Counted from the stretch's first letter, positions 8,663 through 16,843 are shown. The stretch: DNA of 64,000 bases from Nocardioides sp. zg-1230 (GCF_013155335.1 NZ_JABJQZ010000003.1:1-64000), one strand, 5' to 3'. A program made the numbers and translations. Notes: a model not told the origin generated them from the sequence alone.

Positions 8663-9022
8663 ATGACTGATCTCAAGGTGTCGCTAGACGAGGTTGTCCT
8701 CATCACGGCGCGCAACAACAAAGAAATCCGGGTCACGCAGAACATGTACGACGCGCTAGCAAAGTTGCGCCCAGTCCTCGTCGATGCCGCTCGCCGAGGA
8801 ACAACGGTCACGTATAAGGATGCAGCGGTCGCGACCGACAACGCATACCTGCCGCAGGGGCTCGGCCCGGCGCTGGACGTGCTCAGCGAGGACTGCTTCC
8901 GACGCGATGAGCCGTCGCTCGCGTCGCTGGTCGTTCGCAGTGATGTTGGGGAGGTCGGCGACGCGTTCGTCGGAGACGCCGAAGATGAGCGCGAGGCCTG
9001 CTGGCAGCACTGGCAGCGATAG
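8663..9022 (+). CDS. hypothetical protein, small globular domain
   Basis: A 119-residue protein beginning ATGACTGATCTC after GATGGACGG. The central part (VTYKDAA...LPQGLGPALDVLSEDCFRR...LASLVVRSD) resembles an uncharacterised small domain seen near restriction-type or HNH nucleases in actinobacteria, with a Gly-Leu-Gly turn, a conserved Cys and an LVV strand; this is recall of a pattern, not a search. It ends in Trp-rich CWQHWQR. It is not clearly coupled to a neighbour. Confidence 0.6.
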   Translation: MTDLKVSLDEVVLITARNNKEIRVTQNMYDALAKLRPVLVDAARRGTTVTYKDAAVATDNAYLPQGLGPALDVLSEDCFRRDEPSLASLVVRSDVGEVGDAFVGDAEDEREACWQHWQR

Positions 9023-9134
9023 CCGCTGCGCCGACTCTGGCGCGTGAAGAGCGGTGTGTCGGCCCCTCGGGCCACCCGACCCCTGCTCCTCGGTCTAGTG
9101 GCCGAAAGGGGCCGTGTCGGCTGACGTGGCGCAG

Positions 9135-9608
9135 TTAGCCCACCGGCAAGATGCCCAAAACGTCCCAGCGATCCTTCCATTTGGTCAATCGCTTGCTCGT
9201 GATCGCGTGGTGTTGACTGGTGCCACCGCGTGCTCGCTGACCGCCGTGGCGAGCGAGATAGGCCGCGTGGTGCTCGTGAATGTCGTTCTCCACCCACCAA
9301 GCGGGCGCGATGTAGAAGTCGGGATGCTCCGGACCGAGGTCGACGAAGATCCAGAACTTCTCTTCTGTCGGGTCCTCTTGCCGGGGATGCGCGTCGCGCG
9401 CCACGTTGGCGTGCCAACTGCCCGCCGTCTTGGTCTTTACCTGAATCGCGATCTTGCGGAGATGCTCCGCATCGCTGGCGAGCAGGTCGATCCCTTTCAT
9501 GTTGCCGCTGAAGGTGACGGCATAGCCGCCGCGCCGGTGAATCTCTGCCGCGACGAAGTGTTCGCCTGCCGGACCGACCTGACCCGTGTGGAGCTTCATG
9601 CTTGGCAT
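9135..9608 (-). CDS. probable PD-(D/E)XK nuclease-like protein
   Basis: A 157-residue protein with a plausible nuclease core: GEHFVAAEIHRRG (Glu 16 or 22), GIDLLA (Asp 41), then IQVKTK with Gln 56 and Lys 58 as a Q-x-K version of the (D/E)-x-K motif. A Trp-rich segment (KFWIFVDL, PAWWVENDI) follows. This order matches DUF4365-type and Mrr/Holliday-resolvase-like proteins that are often found in defence or mobile-element cargo. It lies 30 bases behind a small HTH gene on the same strand, probably one transcript. Activity is inferred; the E/D-x-K substitution deserves testing. Confidence 0.6.
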   Translation of the reverse strand: MPSMKLHTGQVGPAGEHFVAAEIHRRGGYAVTFSGNMKGIDLLASDAEHLRKIAIQVKTKTAGSWHANVARDAHPRQEDPTEEKFWIFVDLGPEHPDFYIAPAWWVENDIHEHHAAYLARHGGQRARGGTSQHHAITSKRLTKWKDRWDVLGILPVG

Positions 9609-9638
9609 TGAACACGAGGCTCGGGGCCTTGGGTCAGG

Positions 9639-9833
9639 TCACCCGGCCAGCGGGTGCGGGTGGGCCCGATAGAAGTCGCGGAGCGACTTGATGGTGATGC
9701 AGCCGCGCTCGTCGGTCGCGAGCTTGCCGTCCGCGATCTGGCTGCGGACGAAGTCGGGCGAGCGTTCCCACTCGCGGGCGAGCTGTCCGATGGTCAGGCC
9801 GTCTCGGTAGGCGGCGGTCGGTGCCTTGGGCAT
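9639..9833 (-). CDS. small helix-turn-helix (excisionase/MerR-like) protein
   Basis: A 64-residue protein; I chose the internal ATG at 9833 because GAAGGAGACC sits seven bases before it. The fold is a single HTH_17-like domain: TIGQLAREWERSPDFVRSQI, then a short wing GKLATDERGCITIKS, then a final helix DFYRAHPH. Such proteins act as excisionases or local regulators. It is upstream of the probable nuclease in the same direction and divergent from the membrane protein at 9902. Confidence 0.65.
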   Translation of the reverse strand: MPKAPTAAYRDGLTIGQLAREWERSPDFVRSQIADGKLATDERGCITIKSLRDFYRAHPHPLAG

Positions 9834-9901
9834 GGCGGTCTCCTTCGTTGGTCCTGCGGACCAGTACACAGATGATTGGCGCGGTTCTGGGCTCACGAAC
9901 G

Positions 9902-10651
9902 ATGTCGGAGCTGGCAACTACCTTGCTCCTCATGGATGTGACGAAGTGGGGCGCAGCAGAGTGGGCTGCATTCGGCGCGGTCGGAGCGGTCGTTGTCTAC
10001 ATTGTTCTCGGGGTGATCGCGCTCCGGCAGTTGGGCGAATCTCGTCGGCTCCGAGAGTTGGAGCACCGGCCCTACGTGCTAGTGGATTGGTACTTCAAGG
10101 GCTTCTTCGTTGCGCTGGAGGTCCGCAACATTGGTCGGACCCCGGCTCGTGACGTTCGGGTGACCTTTGACAAGCCCCTGCAAGCCACCGTCAAAGCGCG
10201 CGTGCCGGACTTCAGCATCTTCGAATCTCCGATTCCCCTGATGGCTCCTGGCCGAGTCATCAGGCTCCCTATGGGCACAGGGCCAGAGTTCTTCAAGGAC
10301 GGCGCTGACGTCCCGCTCTCATATTCGGCTCACGTCAAGTACACCGACATGACCGGGAAGCAGGAGTACGACGACCCGCCGTTGCTCCTTGACCTTGAGC
10401 CCTACAAGCACACGACTGCACCAAGGGACAACGCTGCCGAACTAGTGGATGCCGTCCGCAACGTGCGGGACACGCTCAACAAGTGGAACTCGCACAACGG
10501 CCTGAAGGTCGTCTCGACGGACCGGCTGAGGTATGACCGCCGTGAGGAGCGGTGGGATCACTTCTACGAGGCCCGACGGATGATCCGCGAGGGTGGCGTC
10601 AAGCGACTCTGGCAGTTCGAGACAGAGCGGTTGAAGCGGCGCTTTGGCTAG
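9902..10651 (+). CDS. membrane-anchored protein of unknown function
   Basis: A 249-residue protein with one N-terminal membrane helix (about residues 20-42) and a soluble remainder. The first soluble part has an immunoglobulin/CARDB-like look (ALEVRNIGRTPARDVRVTFD, then a run of beta strands); the C-terminal 70 residues are charged and helical. The start is uncertain: ATG at 9902 or ATG at 9932 (MDVTKWGAAEW) both lack a strong ribosome site. The divergent HTH-nuclease pair next door makes a small module possible. No known function is recognised. Confidence 0.6.
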   Translation: MSELATTLLLMDVTKWGAAEWAAFGAVGAVVVYIVLGVIALRQLGESRRLRELEHRPYVLVDWYFKGFFVALEVRNIGRTPARDVRVTFDKPLQATVKARVPDFSIFESPIPLMAPGRVIRLPMGTGPEFFKDGADVPLSYSAHVKYTDMTGKQEYDDPPLLLDLEPYKHTTAPRDNAAELVDAVRNVRDTLNKWNSHNGLKVVSTDRLRYDRREERWDHFYEARRMIREGGVKRLWQFETERLKRRFG

Positions 10652-10688
10652 CCGCCGTGGTCGCAGCCGTGGTCGACGCTGGGTCCGT

Positions 10689-10707
10689 CACGCTCGGGTC
10701 GAGCGTG
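10689..10707 (+). terminator. weak hairpin after the membrane protein
   Basis: CACGCTC-GGGTC-GAGCGTG, a 7-bp perfect stem in the 98-base gap between two same-strand genes. It lacks a T run. Confidence 0.3.
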
Positions 10708-10749
10708 GCGACCCTCGGCTGGCGTAGGCGATGTGCCTAGAATCCGCGG

Positions 10750-11220
10750 ATGGCTTTGAACTTCGGTGGGCAGCGAATTCGGATTACTGGCGTCGGTCCG
10801 TGGTCGATCCAGTGGGAATATCTGCCCACGAATCGCGAGATCGTTCGTCGGGTGCTAGCCGACATAGAGATCCGTGAGGTGTTCTACGGAGCGGTGGCGC
10901 AGGAAGACCCGGAGTTCTGTCGCGTCTCGATGATGGAAGTGCGCGACATCATGACTGGAGAGTTGGCACGTGTAGAGCAGGGTGATGCCCTCGATTACGA
11001 CCTGCGCATCATTCGAAACGCCGCCAAGGAGTTCAACACCGAGGCGGGCGGGAGTGCTCGGAACTTTCTCCGTGATCCAGAGCTCTTTGCACGGGCGCTC
11101 GACACCATGCGCAACGCGGTCGCACCACCGATCCGCCGTATGGCCGTTGCGTACAACGTGTTGATTGATCACCGCCTCGACGCCGGACTACCTCCCAGCG
11201 TTTACAAGGTCGTCCCCTGA
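10750..11220 (+). CDS. hypothetical protein
   Basis: A 156-residue, mostly helical, charged soluble protein starting at ATG after GAATCCGCGG. I recognise no domain. The central helix region (NREIVRRVLADIEIREVFYGAV, split by acidic turns) and the C-terminal PPIRRMAVAYNVLIDHRLDAG helix give no catalytic signature. Its 3' end overlaps the integrase gene tail-to-tail by 19 bases, so transcripts converge here. It is cargo of unknown role. Confidence 0.6.
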   Translation: MALNFGGQRIRITGVGPWSIQWEYLPTNREIVRRVLADIEIREVFYGAVAQEDPEFCRVSMMEVRDIMTGELARVEQGDALDYDLRIIRNAAKEFNTEAGGSARNFLRDPELFARALDTMRNAVAPPIRRMAVAYNVLIDHRLDAGLPPSVYKVVP

Positions 11221-12494
11221 GGCCGTCCATTGTCCGGTAGGGGCGCGATGCTGACCACGTCGTCTCTACCCCCGCCGTAAAGCCGCTCAACGATTGCGTC
11301 CATGCTCGGGTCGTCCTGATAGACCTTCGTGTAGACGTCCATCGTGGTCTTGATCGACGTGTGGCCCATCCAGTCCTTCAAGACGTGGGGAGGGACGCCC
11401 TCTTGGGCTCGCAGGCTCGCGAAGGAGTGCCGGAGGTCATACACACGAGGCGCGTTCTCGTCGGTGAAGCCAGCGGCCTTGACTGCCCGCTTCCACTGCC
11501 TGCGGGCGAACATCTTGTAGACGAAGAACTCGCCCTGATCCGCGAACACGAAGTCGTCAGCGCCAAGCCGGCGATCCTCGACGTAGGACCAGAACTCAGT
11601 CATGACTGCCTTAGGCACCGGCACGACCCGACCCTTGGACTTGACCGTCTTCGTTCGCCCCACGCTGAGCACGCCGTTGAGGTCCTGGATGGTGTCCTCG
11701 ACCTGCACGCGGCACCGCAACTGGTCGACGTTGCGGACTCGGAGACCCGCCAGTTCGCCCGGTCGAAAGCCCGTCCAGAACGCCAGTAGCGCGAAGAGCC
11801 GGTAGCGACCCTCCGGCAGGTGGCCGATGATCGCCTCGGCTTGGTGCCTCGTCAGCGGGCGAGCTTCGAAGTCCTTCCCACTGATCTTGCGTAGCCGCTT
11901 CTGGAAGTGCTCCGTCGGAGCCTCGTTGATGTACCGCTCCTCCACTGCGTAGGCGAATACTGACCGCGCGACGCTGAAGATCTTGTGCTCAGTCTCCTGG
12001 CTCAATCCGTTGGGCTTGCCCTTCGCGAGCACCTTGCCCGTGGGGGAGAGGCGGGCGGGGCGAGGCTTGCGGATGTTCTCGATCAGCCGGCGAACGTCCT
12101 CGCGGCTGATGTCGGAGATGGCGACGTTGTCCCATTGGCTGAGGTGGCGACTCAGAAGGTGGCGATAGCCCGAGACGGTCCGCGGTCGGAGAGTTTCGCC
12201 GAACGCGTCGAGCCACTCGTTGCTCACCGTCGCCCACGTGACCGCGCCTCGATCCGGACTGATGTAGGTCCGATTGCTGATCGCCTGCGCCGTGCTGATC
12301 TGGAATGCCTTCGCTTCCTTCAAGGTGCGGAAGGTCCTACCTCGGACCATCGCCTCGCCGTTGCTGGAGATGGTGTTCGGATCGCGGTATCGCACTTCAT
12401 ATCCGCGCAGCGTGAACGGGTCGTCCTTCCTGTGCCGGTAGCGGATGCCCTTCTCTCCCGGGACTGGGCCGACGTACTGCTTCTTAGGTGCCAT
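11202..12494 (-). CDS. int: tyrosine-type site-specific integrase
   Basis: A 430-residue tyrosine recombinase. An N-terminal arm-binding AP2-like part is followed by a core-binding SAM-like domain (about residues 85-160) and the catalytic domain. Catalytic residues: Arg 244 (GFRPGEL), Arg 355 in YDLRHSF (the usual first His of the H-x-x-R box is Tyr 352, common in actinobacterial integrases), His 378 (GHTS) and Tyr 388 (VYTKV). The ATG has AGGAG seven bases before it. It should catalyse integration into the 3' end of tRNA-Ala. It lies near the centre of the element rather than beside an att site, which is unusual. Confidence 0.95.
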   Translation of the reverse strand: MAPKKQYVGPVPGEKGIRYRHRKDDPFTLRGYEVRYRDPNTISSNGEAMVRGRTFRTLKEAKAFQISTAQAISNRTYISPDRGAVTWATVSNEWLDAFGETLRPRTVSGYRHLLSRHLSQWDNVAISDISREDVRRLIENIRKPRPARLSPTGKVLAKGKPNGLSQETEHKIFSVARSVFAYAVEERYINEAPTEHFQKRLRKISGKDFEARPLTRHQAEAIIGHLPEGRYRLFALLAFWTGFRPGELAGLRVRNVDQLRCRVQVEDTIQDLNGVLSVGRTKTVKSKGRVVPVPKAVMTEFWSYVEDRRLGADDFVFADQGEFFVYKMFARRQWKRAVKAAGFTDENAPRVYDLRHSFASLRAQEGVPPHVLKDWMGHTSIKTTMDVYTKVYQDDPSMDAIVERLYGGGRDDVVSIAPLPDNGRPQGTTL

Positions 12495-12515
12495 GTGAAT
12501 CTCCTATCGGTGAAT

Positions 12516-12625
12516 GACCCTCTGCTGTCGAGGGCCGACAAGGCGTACAGAACGAAGGGCAGGGATCGAAAGGACCTCTGCTGCTCCATCTCCGTGTGGA
12601 GTGAGGGGAGGGCGACCCTCTGCTG
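12516..12625. repeat. three direct repeats GACC(C)TCTGCTG before int
   Basis: Copies at 12516-12527, 12573-12583 (one C fewer) and 12614-12625 in the 270-base gap between the divergent int and lipoprotein genes. They could be regulator or recombinase binding sites. No other gene is visible in the gap. Confidence 0.5.
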
Positions 12626-12764
12626 CGCTGGCAGAACCGCACTCGTCGTCTGACCAGCGGAGTCCGCGCTTCAGCGCGTCAGGAGACCAACGAGGAGACC
12701 ACGGGAGCAGTCGGGAAGCGGCGTTCGCCAGCGGGAGGCCGAGGTATCGGCAAAGATCGTTGTC

Positions 12765-13631
12765 ATGCGTTCCTTGACTGCGACGGTGCTGGTTGTCTGT
12801 CTGTCTGCCCTATCGGCATGCGGTGGCGAGGGGGACTCAAAGGAGGCGAATGCAGACACAAGCGCCACCACTACCCCGTCTGCCGAGCCCTCCGACACCG
12901 AGACGACGGAGCCAGCCCCGCCACCTCCGGACAAGGACGGTGACGGCGTGCCAGACGATCAGGACGTCTACCCGAACAACCCGCTGGCCGACGTTCCGGA
13001 GTCGATCGAGGTTGTCTGCGACGTCAAGGGCGGCAGGACTCGGTTTCTCATCGACCGGGTCAAGCCGAACTGGAAGGAAGTTTGGAACACGCCTCTACCG
13101 CAGAAGCGGGGAGCGTTCGGGCCGACGGTGTACTGCGAGTCGTACGGAGGTCGCCTGGAGCCCGTGTCTGGAATCGAGCAGGCGCTCAACGACGCCGACA
13201 AGAAGCCAGACAAGTACACACTCCGAATTCCGTACGAGCAGTGTGTGGAGCACGGCACCAACTGGACGATGAACGAGTGGCCCGTGGGAGATGGACAGGT
13301 CAAGGAAGCGCAGCAAGCCCTTTTGCTCTGCCCCAACCATCCCGATGCTGCCGCGATCAGGTCACGTATCGCTGACGTCGGTGTTCTACAGACGGCGATC
13401 AAGGAAGGCCGCGCCTTCGGCGACGGCAATTATCGCGTCGGAACGGGTGTCCAGCCCGGAACATACTTCACCGAGAACGTCGAGAATTGCTATTGGGAGC
13501 GTCTTGACTCCGCAGGCAACATCATCGACAACAACTTCATCTCCAGCGGCCTTCGGGTAGAGGCCACCATCTCGGCGTCGGACTTCTCGTTCCATGCCGA
13601 GGGCTGTGGGATGTGGCGGCAGGTCGCATAG
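12765..13631 (+). CDS. secreted lipoprotein with Ca-binding repeat
   Basis: A 288-residue protein with a lipoprotein signal: hydrophobic residues 5-17 and lipobox LSAC with Cys 19. A Thr/Ser/Pro/Glu-rich linker follows, then a thrombospondin type-3-like calcium motif DKDGDGVPDDQD (about residues 56-67). The C-terminal 70 residues match a domain common on actinobacterial secreted proteins: VGTGVQPGTYFTEN, then CYWERL, then a final CGMW. It should sit on the outer face of the membrane. It is divergent from int. Lipoproteins in temperate elements can block superinfection, but that role is only a suggestion here. Confidence 0.75.
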   Translation: MRSLTATVLVVCLSALSACGGEGDSKEANADTSATTTPSAEPSDTETTEPAPPPPDKDGDGVPDDQDVYPNNPLADVPESIEVVCDVKGGRTRFLIDRVKPNWKEVWNTPLPQKRGAFGPTVYCESYGGRLEPVSGIEQALNDADKKPDKYTLRIPYEQCVEHGTNWTMNEWPVGDGQVKEAQQALLLCPNHPDAAAIRSRIADVGVLQTAIKEGRAFGDGNYRVGTGVQPGTYFTENVENCYWERLDSAGNIIDNNFISSGLRVEATISASDFSFHAEGCGMWRQVA

Positions 13632-13733
13632 CGACAGCCGATCTGCGGGGTGAGCGAATGCGGGTCGGCCTCGGTGCCCACATCGGGGCTGGTCCCACGT
13701 TCTAAGGCCGAATGCGCCGATGCTCGTCGGTGA

Positions 13734-14207
13734 CTAGCGCAGCCGTGGGCCGGGTAGCGGGTGCGGTGGCCGGTCGTGGAGCAGGGAAGGCAGCCGCTCG
13801 ACGTTGGATGGCGGAATAGCGCGGGTCTCCTCAACAATCTCGGCGTCCACGATGTCGTCACCGACGTCGACCAGGATTCCGTCGAGGGCCTCCTGCCACG
13901 GCTCGATCATGACCTTGACCTCGTTGCGGTTCTCATAGGTCAGCAGGAACTCAGCGACCTTGCGGCGCTCGGAGAACGGGATGCGCTTGTCGCCCATCGC
14001 CTTGACGAGCATCGATGCCGCGTCGTCCTGTGCCATGAGGATGCGCTCTTGAGCCTTGCGCCTGACCTGAGGTGCTGCTCCGCCGTGCTTGTTGCACACG
14101 ACGCTGCCCTTCATCGCCCACTTGGCACACTGCTCGCCCCAGCGGTTCGTCGCCTTACATCGGACCTTCTGCGGATACGCCCCGCCACGTCGTCTCGGCT
14201 TGCTCAT
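13734..14207 (-). CDS. phage-like Cys/His-motif protein
   Basis: A 157-residue protein whose N-terminus has C17-x9-C27-x10-C38-x2-H41 followed by GGAAPQVRRKAQ, a pattern common in actinophages and prophages near packaging genes, probably a small zinc site. A helical middle (residues 50-95) and an acidic, Pro-rich C-terminus follow. No DNA-packaging activity can be shown from sequence. The start overlaps the stop of the winged-helix gene by four bases (ATGA), so the two are coupled. It is the best pointer to a phage or satellite origin. Confidence 0.65.
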   Translation of the reverse strand: MSKPRRRGGAYPQKVRCKATNRWGEQCAKWAMKGSVVCNKHGGAAPQVRRKAQERILMAQDDAASMLVKAMGDKRIPFSERRKVAEFLLTYENRNEVKVMIEPWQEALDGILVDVGDDIVDAEIVEETRAIPPSNVERLPSLLHDRPPHPLPGPRLR

Positions 14208-14494
14208 AGGTTCCTCTCTTCATGGGTTGAGTCGAGGCCGATCACCTCGATGCGAAGTCCTGGTCTGCCGTACCTTCCGACGTTCGCCGGCGCGAGTGAG
14301 ACGAGCCCTTCGGCCTCAAGCTCGTGCAGCGCGTCTCGTAGTGCTTGCCGTGGGGAGGAGGAGAGTCGACTGATGACGCGACCCTTACCGCAGAGCCCCT
14401 TGCTCAGATCGCTGAACAGGAGCGTCGGCCGCCCGTCTGATTCGAACCAGCCCCAGACGAGGTCTCGGATCGACGCGTGCCTACTGGTGGTCAT
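14204..14494 (-). CDS. winged-helix-like protein
   Basis: A 96-residue protein. The order helix, helix (SSSPRQALRDALHELEAEG) and beta wing (LVSLAPANVGRYGRPGLRIEVI) fits a winged-helix DNA-binding fold as in GntR/MarR-like or replication-accessory domains. It is in the same direction as the rep genes upstream, separated by the GGAGGGAA repeat region. The exact role, regulator or replication accessory, is unknown. Confidence 0.6.
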   Translation of the reverse strand: MTTSRHASIRDLVWGWFESDGRPTLLFSDLSKGLCGKGRVISRLSSSPRQALRDALHELEAEGLVSLAPANVGRYGRPGLRIEVIGLDSTHEERNL

Positions 14495-14565
14495 GACTAC
14501 TGACTCCTGCGGTCGAGGGAAGTAAGAAGCCGATATGTGGCTGTGCGCTGGGAGGTAGCCCCTTG

Positions 14566-14651
14566 TTCCCTCCCCCTAAGGGGCGGAGGGGAGGGAATCA
14601 AGGGCTTCCCTCCAGCAGCCACGGAGGGGAAGGGAGGGAAGGCGGAGGGAA
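14566..14651. repeat. GGAGGGAA repeat cluster beside the rep gene (possible origin)
   Basis: Five copies of an 8-mer GGAGGGAA in 86 bases: 14590-14597, 14633-14640 and 14644-14651 direct; 14566-14573 and 14606-14613 inverted. The outer pair at 14566-14575 and 14588-14597 forms a 10-bp perfect stem. The cluster directly follows the RepA-like gene, so an iteron-type origin or autoregulatory site is plausible. Purine strand bias is strong. Confidence 0.5.
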
Positions 14652-14663
14652 GGCGGGAAGGCG

Positions 14664-15767
14664 TCACGACTCCTCCTTCGGAGCGTGCTCTTTGAGCCAC
14701 TGCCTCGTGGAAGGACCGATCTTCTTTCGAACGATGAGCCCCTCGGATTCCAAGCTCGACAGCGCTCCGCTGAGTCCGCCCTTCTTCGTGACGTTGAGTC
14801 GCTTCTCCAGATCGCCGACGATCGCGCCCTTGCCTTCGACCGTTGCTAGGGCGTTGAGAATCTCGGGCTTCCACTTGTCGATCCCGTTGGTTCGGCGGTT
14901 GCCGTCAGCCCCCGTGAGTCGACGCGTGCTGCGGTCGTACTCCAGCTTGAACTCGGGCACGTAGCCGGAGCCCGTGCGGCCTTCCATGTAGAGGAAGCGA
15001 TCCTGATGTTCGTCCTTGGCAAGGATCATGCGATTGTCGGCCCAGTCATCGAGGGCTGTTGCGCCACGCGACCTCTCCTCACCGAAGCCCTGCTCGCTTC
15101 GCCCGGTGTGTACGTAGAGAAACAAGTCCTTGACTCCTGACTCCTCCTTGATCACGTCGAGCACGTCGGTGAAGGCGTTCACGTCGTCGTTGCTGTTCTC
15201 GCTACCGAAGCCCTTGAACGCTCGACGGTGCGGGTCGAGATGAAGGACCTCAACGTCCATCTCCGAGCACCACTTGATGAGCTCTTCTTGATTGCGCGTG
15301 CCGACGAGGCTGAACGGCACTCCGCGCAGGTTCAGCAGCGCGATGCGCTTGCGCTTCCGGATGCCTTGATCCTCTAGCCAGTCGAGCATGTCCGAGTCGG
15401 TCAGCTCGTAGTTGAGCAACCCGATCCGGCCGCTGGGTTTGATCACCGAGTAGCGACCGAGGAAGTCGTCCCCGTCCGCGAGGCTGCGGAGCATGTTTCC
15501 GCCGAGGGTGGTCTTTCCCGTCTTGAAACGAGCCGTGATCGTGGTGCTGTGGCCCACTTCGTGGAAGCCCTCGATGCGATGGGGCGTCTCGTCTGGTCGC
15601 GGGCGGGCAAGCGCCTCAGCCAACGTCAGCCTCGGAAGCACGATCTGGCGCTTCTCGGCTTCCTCTTCAGCCAGGATGCGCGCCGCTTCCTGCCTCACGC
15701 GAAGTCGACCCAGCTCCTTGCTGAGGAGCGTCGCGTGGGCGCTCTGAGAGTTGCCCTTATTGCTCAC
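14664..15767 (-). CDS. RepA-like AAA ATPase / replicative helicase
   Basis: A 367-residue protein with a RecA-type ATPase core: Walker A ARFKTGKTT (residues 79-87), Walker B-like VLHLDP (Asp 178), and a sensor-like YVHTG segment with GATALDDWAD further on, the order seen in RepA/AAA_25 helicases of plasmids and phages. The C-terminal 75 residues look like a winged helix (ILNALATVEGKGAIVGDLEKRL). It probably unwinds or loads at an element origin. It overlaps the DUF3854 gene by four bases, matching primase-helicase pairs. Replication by the element is inferred. Confidence 0.8.
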   Translation of the reverse strand: MSNKGNSQSAHATLLSKELGRLRVRQEAARILAEEEAEKRQIVLPRLTLAEALARPRPDETPHRIEGFHEVGHSTTITARFKTGKTTLGGNMLRSLADGDDFLGRYSVIKPSGRIGLLNYELTDSDMLDWLEDQGIRKRKRIALLNLRGVPFSLVGTRNQEELIKWCSEMDVEVLHLDPHRRAFKGFGSENSNDDVNAFTDVLDVIKEESGVKDLFLYVHTGRSEQGFGEERSRGATALDDWADNRMILAKDEHQDRFLYMEGRTGSGYVPEFKLEYDRSTRRLTGADGNRRTNGIDKWKPEILNALATVEGKGAIVGDLEKRLNVTKKGGLSGALSSLESEGLIVRKKIGPSTRQWLKEHAPKEES

Positions 15768-16549
15768 GACGCGACCTGTCCCGAGCCCGCTTCTCCCTGC
15801 GGCCCCCTCCTGTGCGACGGCCTCACCAGAGCCCGTAGATCGCCGACGGTGTGCCCAGCAACGAAGTAGTCATCTAGCCCCGTCTTGGCCCCGTTCTGTC
15901 CGGCAGGCAGGTCGGCCCAGAACACCCGGGCACCCAAGCGCAGCAAGAAGCCGGTGAGGCGTTGCCGAGCTTCCTGCACCTTCTGGTTAGTGACCTGATC
16001 GCTGTCGAACACGATGGTGAACGCGCGCTCCGTAGGGAAGTGACCCCACTCGTCGCACGGCACCGAGTACGAGTACGGACGGCCGCTCTCGCTACGCGGC
16101 CGATACACGAAGTTGTCCACGCCCGAGAGTCCGAGACAGACGAGCCCGCGAGACGTCGCAGCGTCAGCCTTCTTGTGGCCCTCGGTGATTAGCACTCCAA
16201 CGCCCGGGTCTTTAAGCCGCTCAAGCATCGACGGGTGGACGTCGATGTAGTTCCGGGCCCGTCTCGGAGCGAGGTACTTCAACTGGCGCTGCGACTCCGG
16301 ATCAACGATTGGCACGTCGGGCCGGTAGATCGCGGGTGACGGAGTCAGGGAGGGGGCAGGAGTCGGGGGATGCAGAGGGATCAGTAGACCCCTCTCGCTG
16401 CCTCGCCAGTGAACGCGAGGGCGGAACCCGTACTCGCGAAGTTCCTCCGGGTCGCGGATCGTGCGATAGCCCCGCTGCTTCACTACCTCGGGTGATATCC
16501 CGCTCTCGTCAACCAGCATTCGATAATGCCGTCGGGCGAGCTTCTTCAC
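15764..16549 (-). CDS. DUF3854 / TOPRIM-like primase-associated protein
   Basis: A protein of 261 residues from the GTG at 16549, which has AAAGGA six bases before it. An upstream TTG at 16630 in the same frame would add 27 residues but lacks a ribosome site. The DUF3854 core is visible: LKYLAPRRAR, then VLITEGHKKADA (TOPRIM-like Glu), and TIVFDSD (Asp pair), as in primase-like domains of mobile elements. A Pro-rich linker precedes it. The stop overlaps the RepA-like start, so both proteins probably act together in initiating element replication. Confidence 0.75.
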   Translation of the reverse strand: MKKLARRHYRMLVDESGISPEVVKQRGYRTIRDPEELREYGFRPRVHWRGSERGLLIPLHPPTPAPSLTPSPAIYRPDVPIVDPESQRQLKYLAPRRARNYIDVHPSMLERLKDPGVGVLITEGHKKADAATSRGLVCLGLSGVDNFVYRPRSESGRPYSYSVPCDEWGHFPTERAFTIVFDSDQVTNQKVQEARQRLTGFLLRLGARVFWADLPAGQNGAKTGLDDYFVAGHTVGDLRALVRPSHRRGPQGEAGSGQVAS

Positions 16550-16843
16550 GTCGATTCCTTTCGCGTTATTGCCGCTAATCACGTCGGCTGGCACCAGCCT
16601 ACGGAATGTGAGCCCCTTATCCGGGCTCAAAATTCATTGCCCTGCTCCAACCAATTTCAGGCGAGAGGTTTTCTCGCTGACAGACCGTGGAACAATGGGC
16701 CGTGGCGCTTCTTCCTTTCACGCCTGCGGCCTAATCAACCGCGAACTTCCGGCCTCACCGTTCTGACCCGTCCGGTGGGGCCGGATCTTCTTTATGCTGA
16801 GGGCGTCCCCTGAATGCGCGGCTGAGCCGCACCCCTGATAGGA
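16550..16843. other. intergenic region before the rep operon
   Basis: No gene is seen. The stretch is less GC-rich around 16600-16700 and should contain the promoter of the DUF3854-RepA operon on the minus strand. I cannot define a -35/-10 pair with confidence. Confidence 0.45.

Noticed and set aside
8326-9615. A 429-codon minus-strand frame opposite the genes at 8114 and 8663
   Set aside because: It also overlaps the nuclease-like gene in a different frame and has Arg/Ser-rich shadow sequence.
9639-9917. Longer start at 9917 for the small HTH gene
   Set aside because: The internal ATG at 9833 has a good ribosome site; the extension is not domain-like and overlaps the divergent gene's start region.
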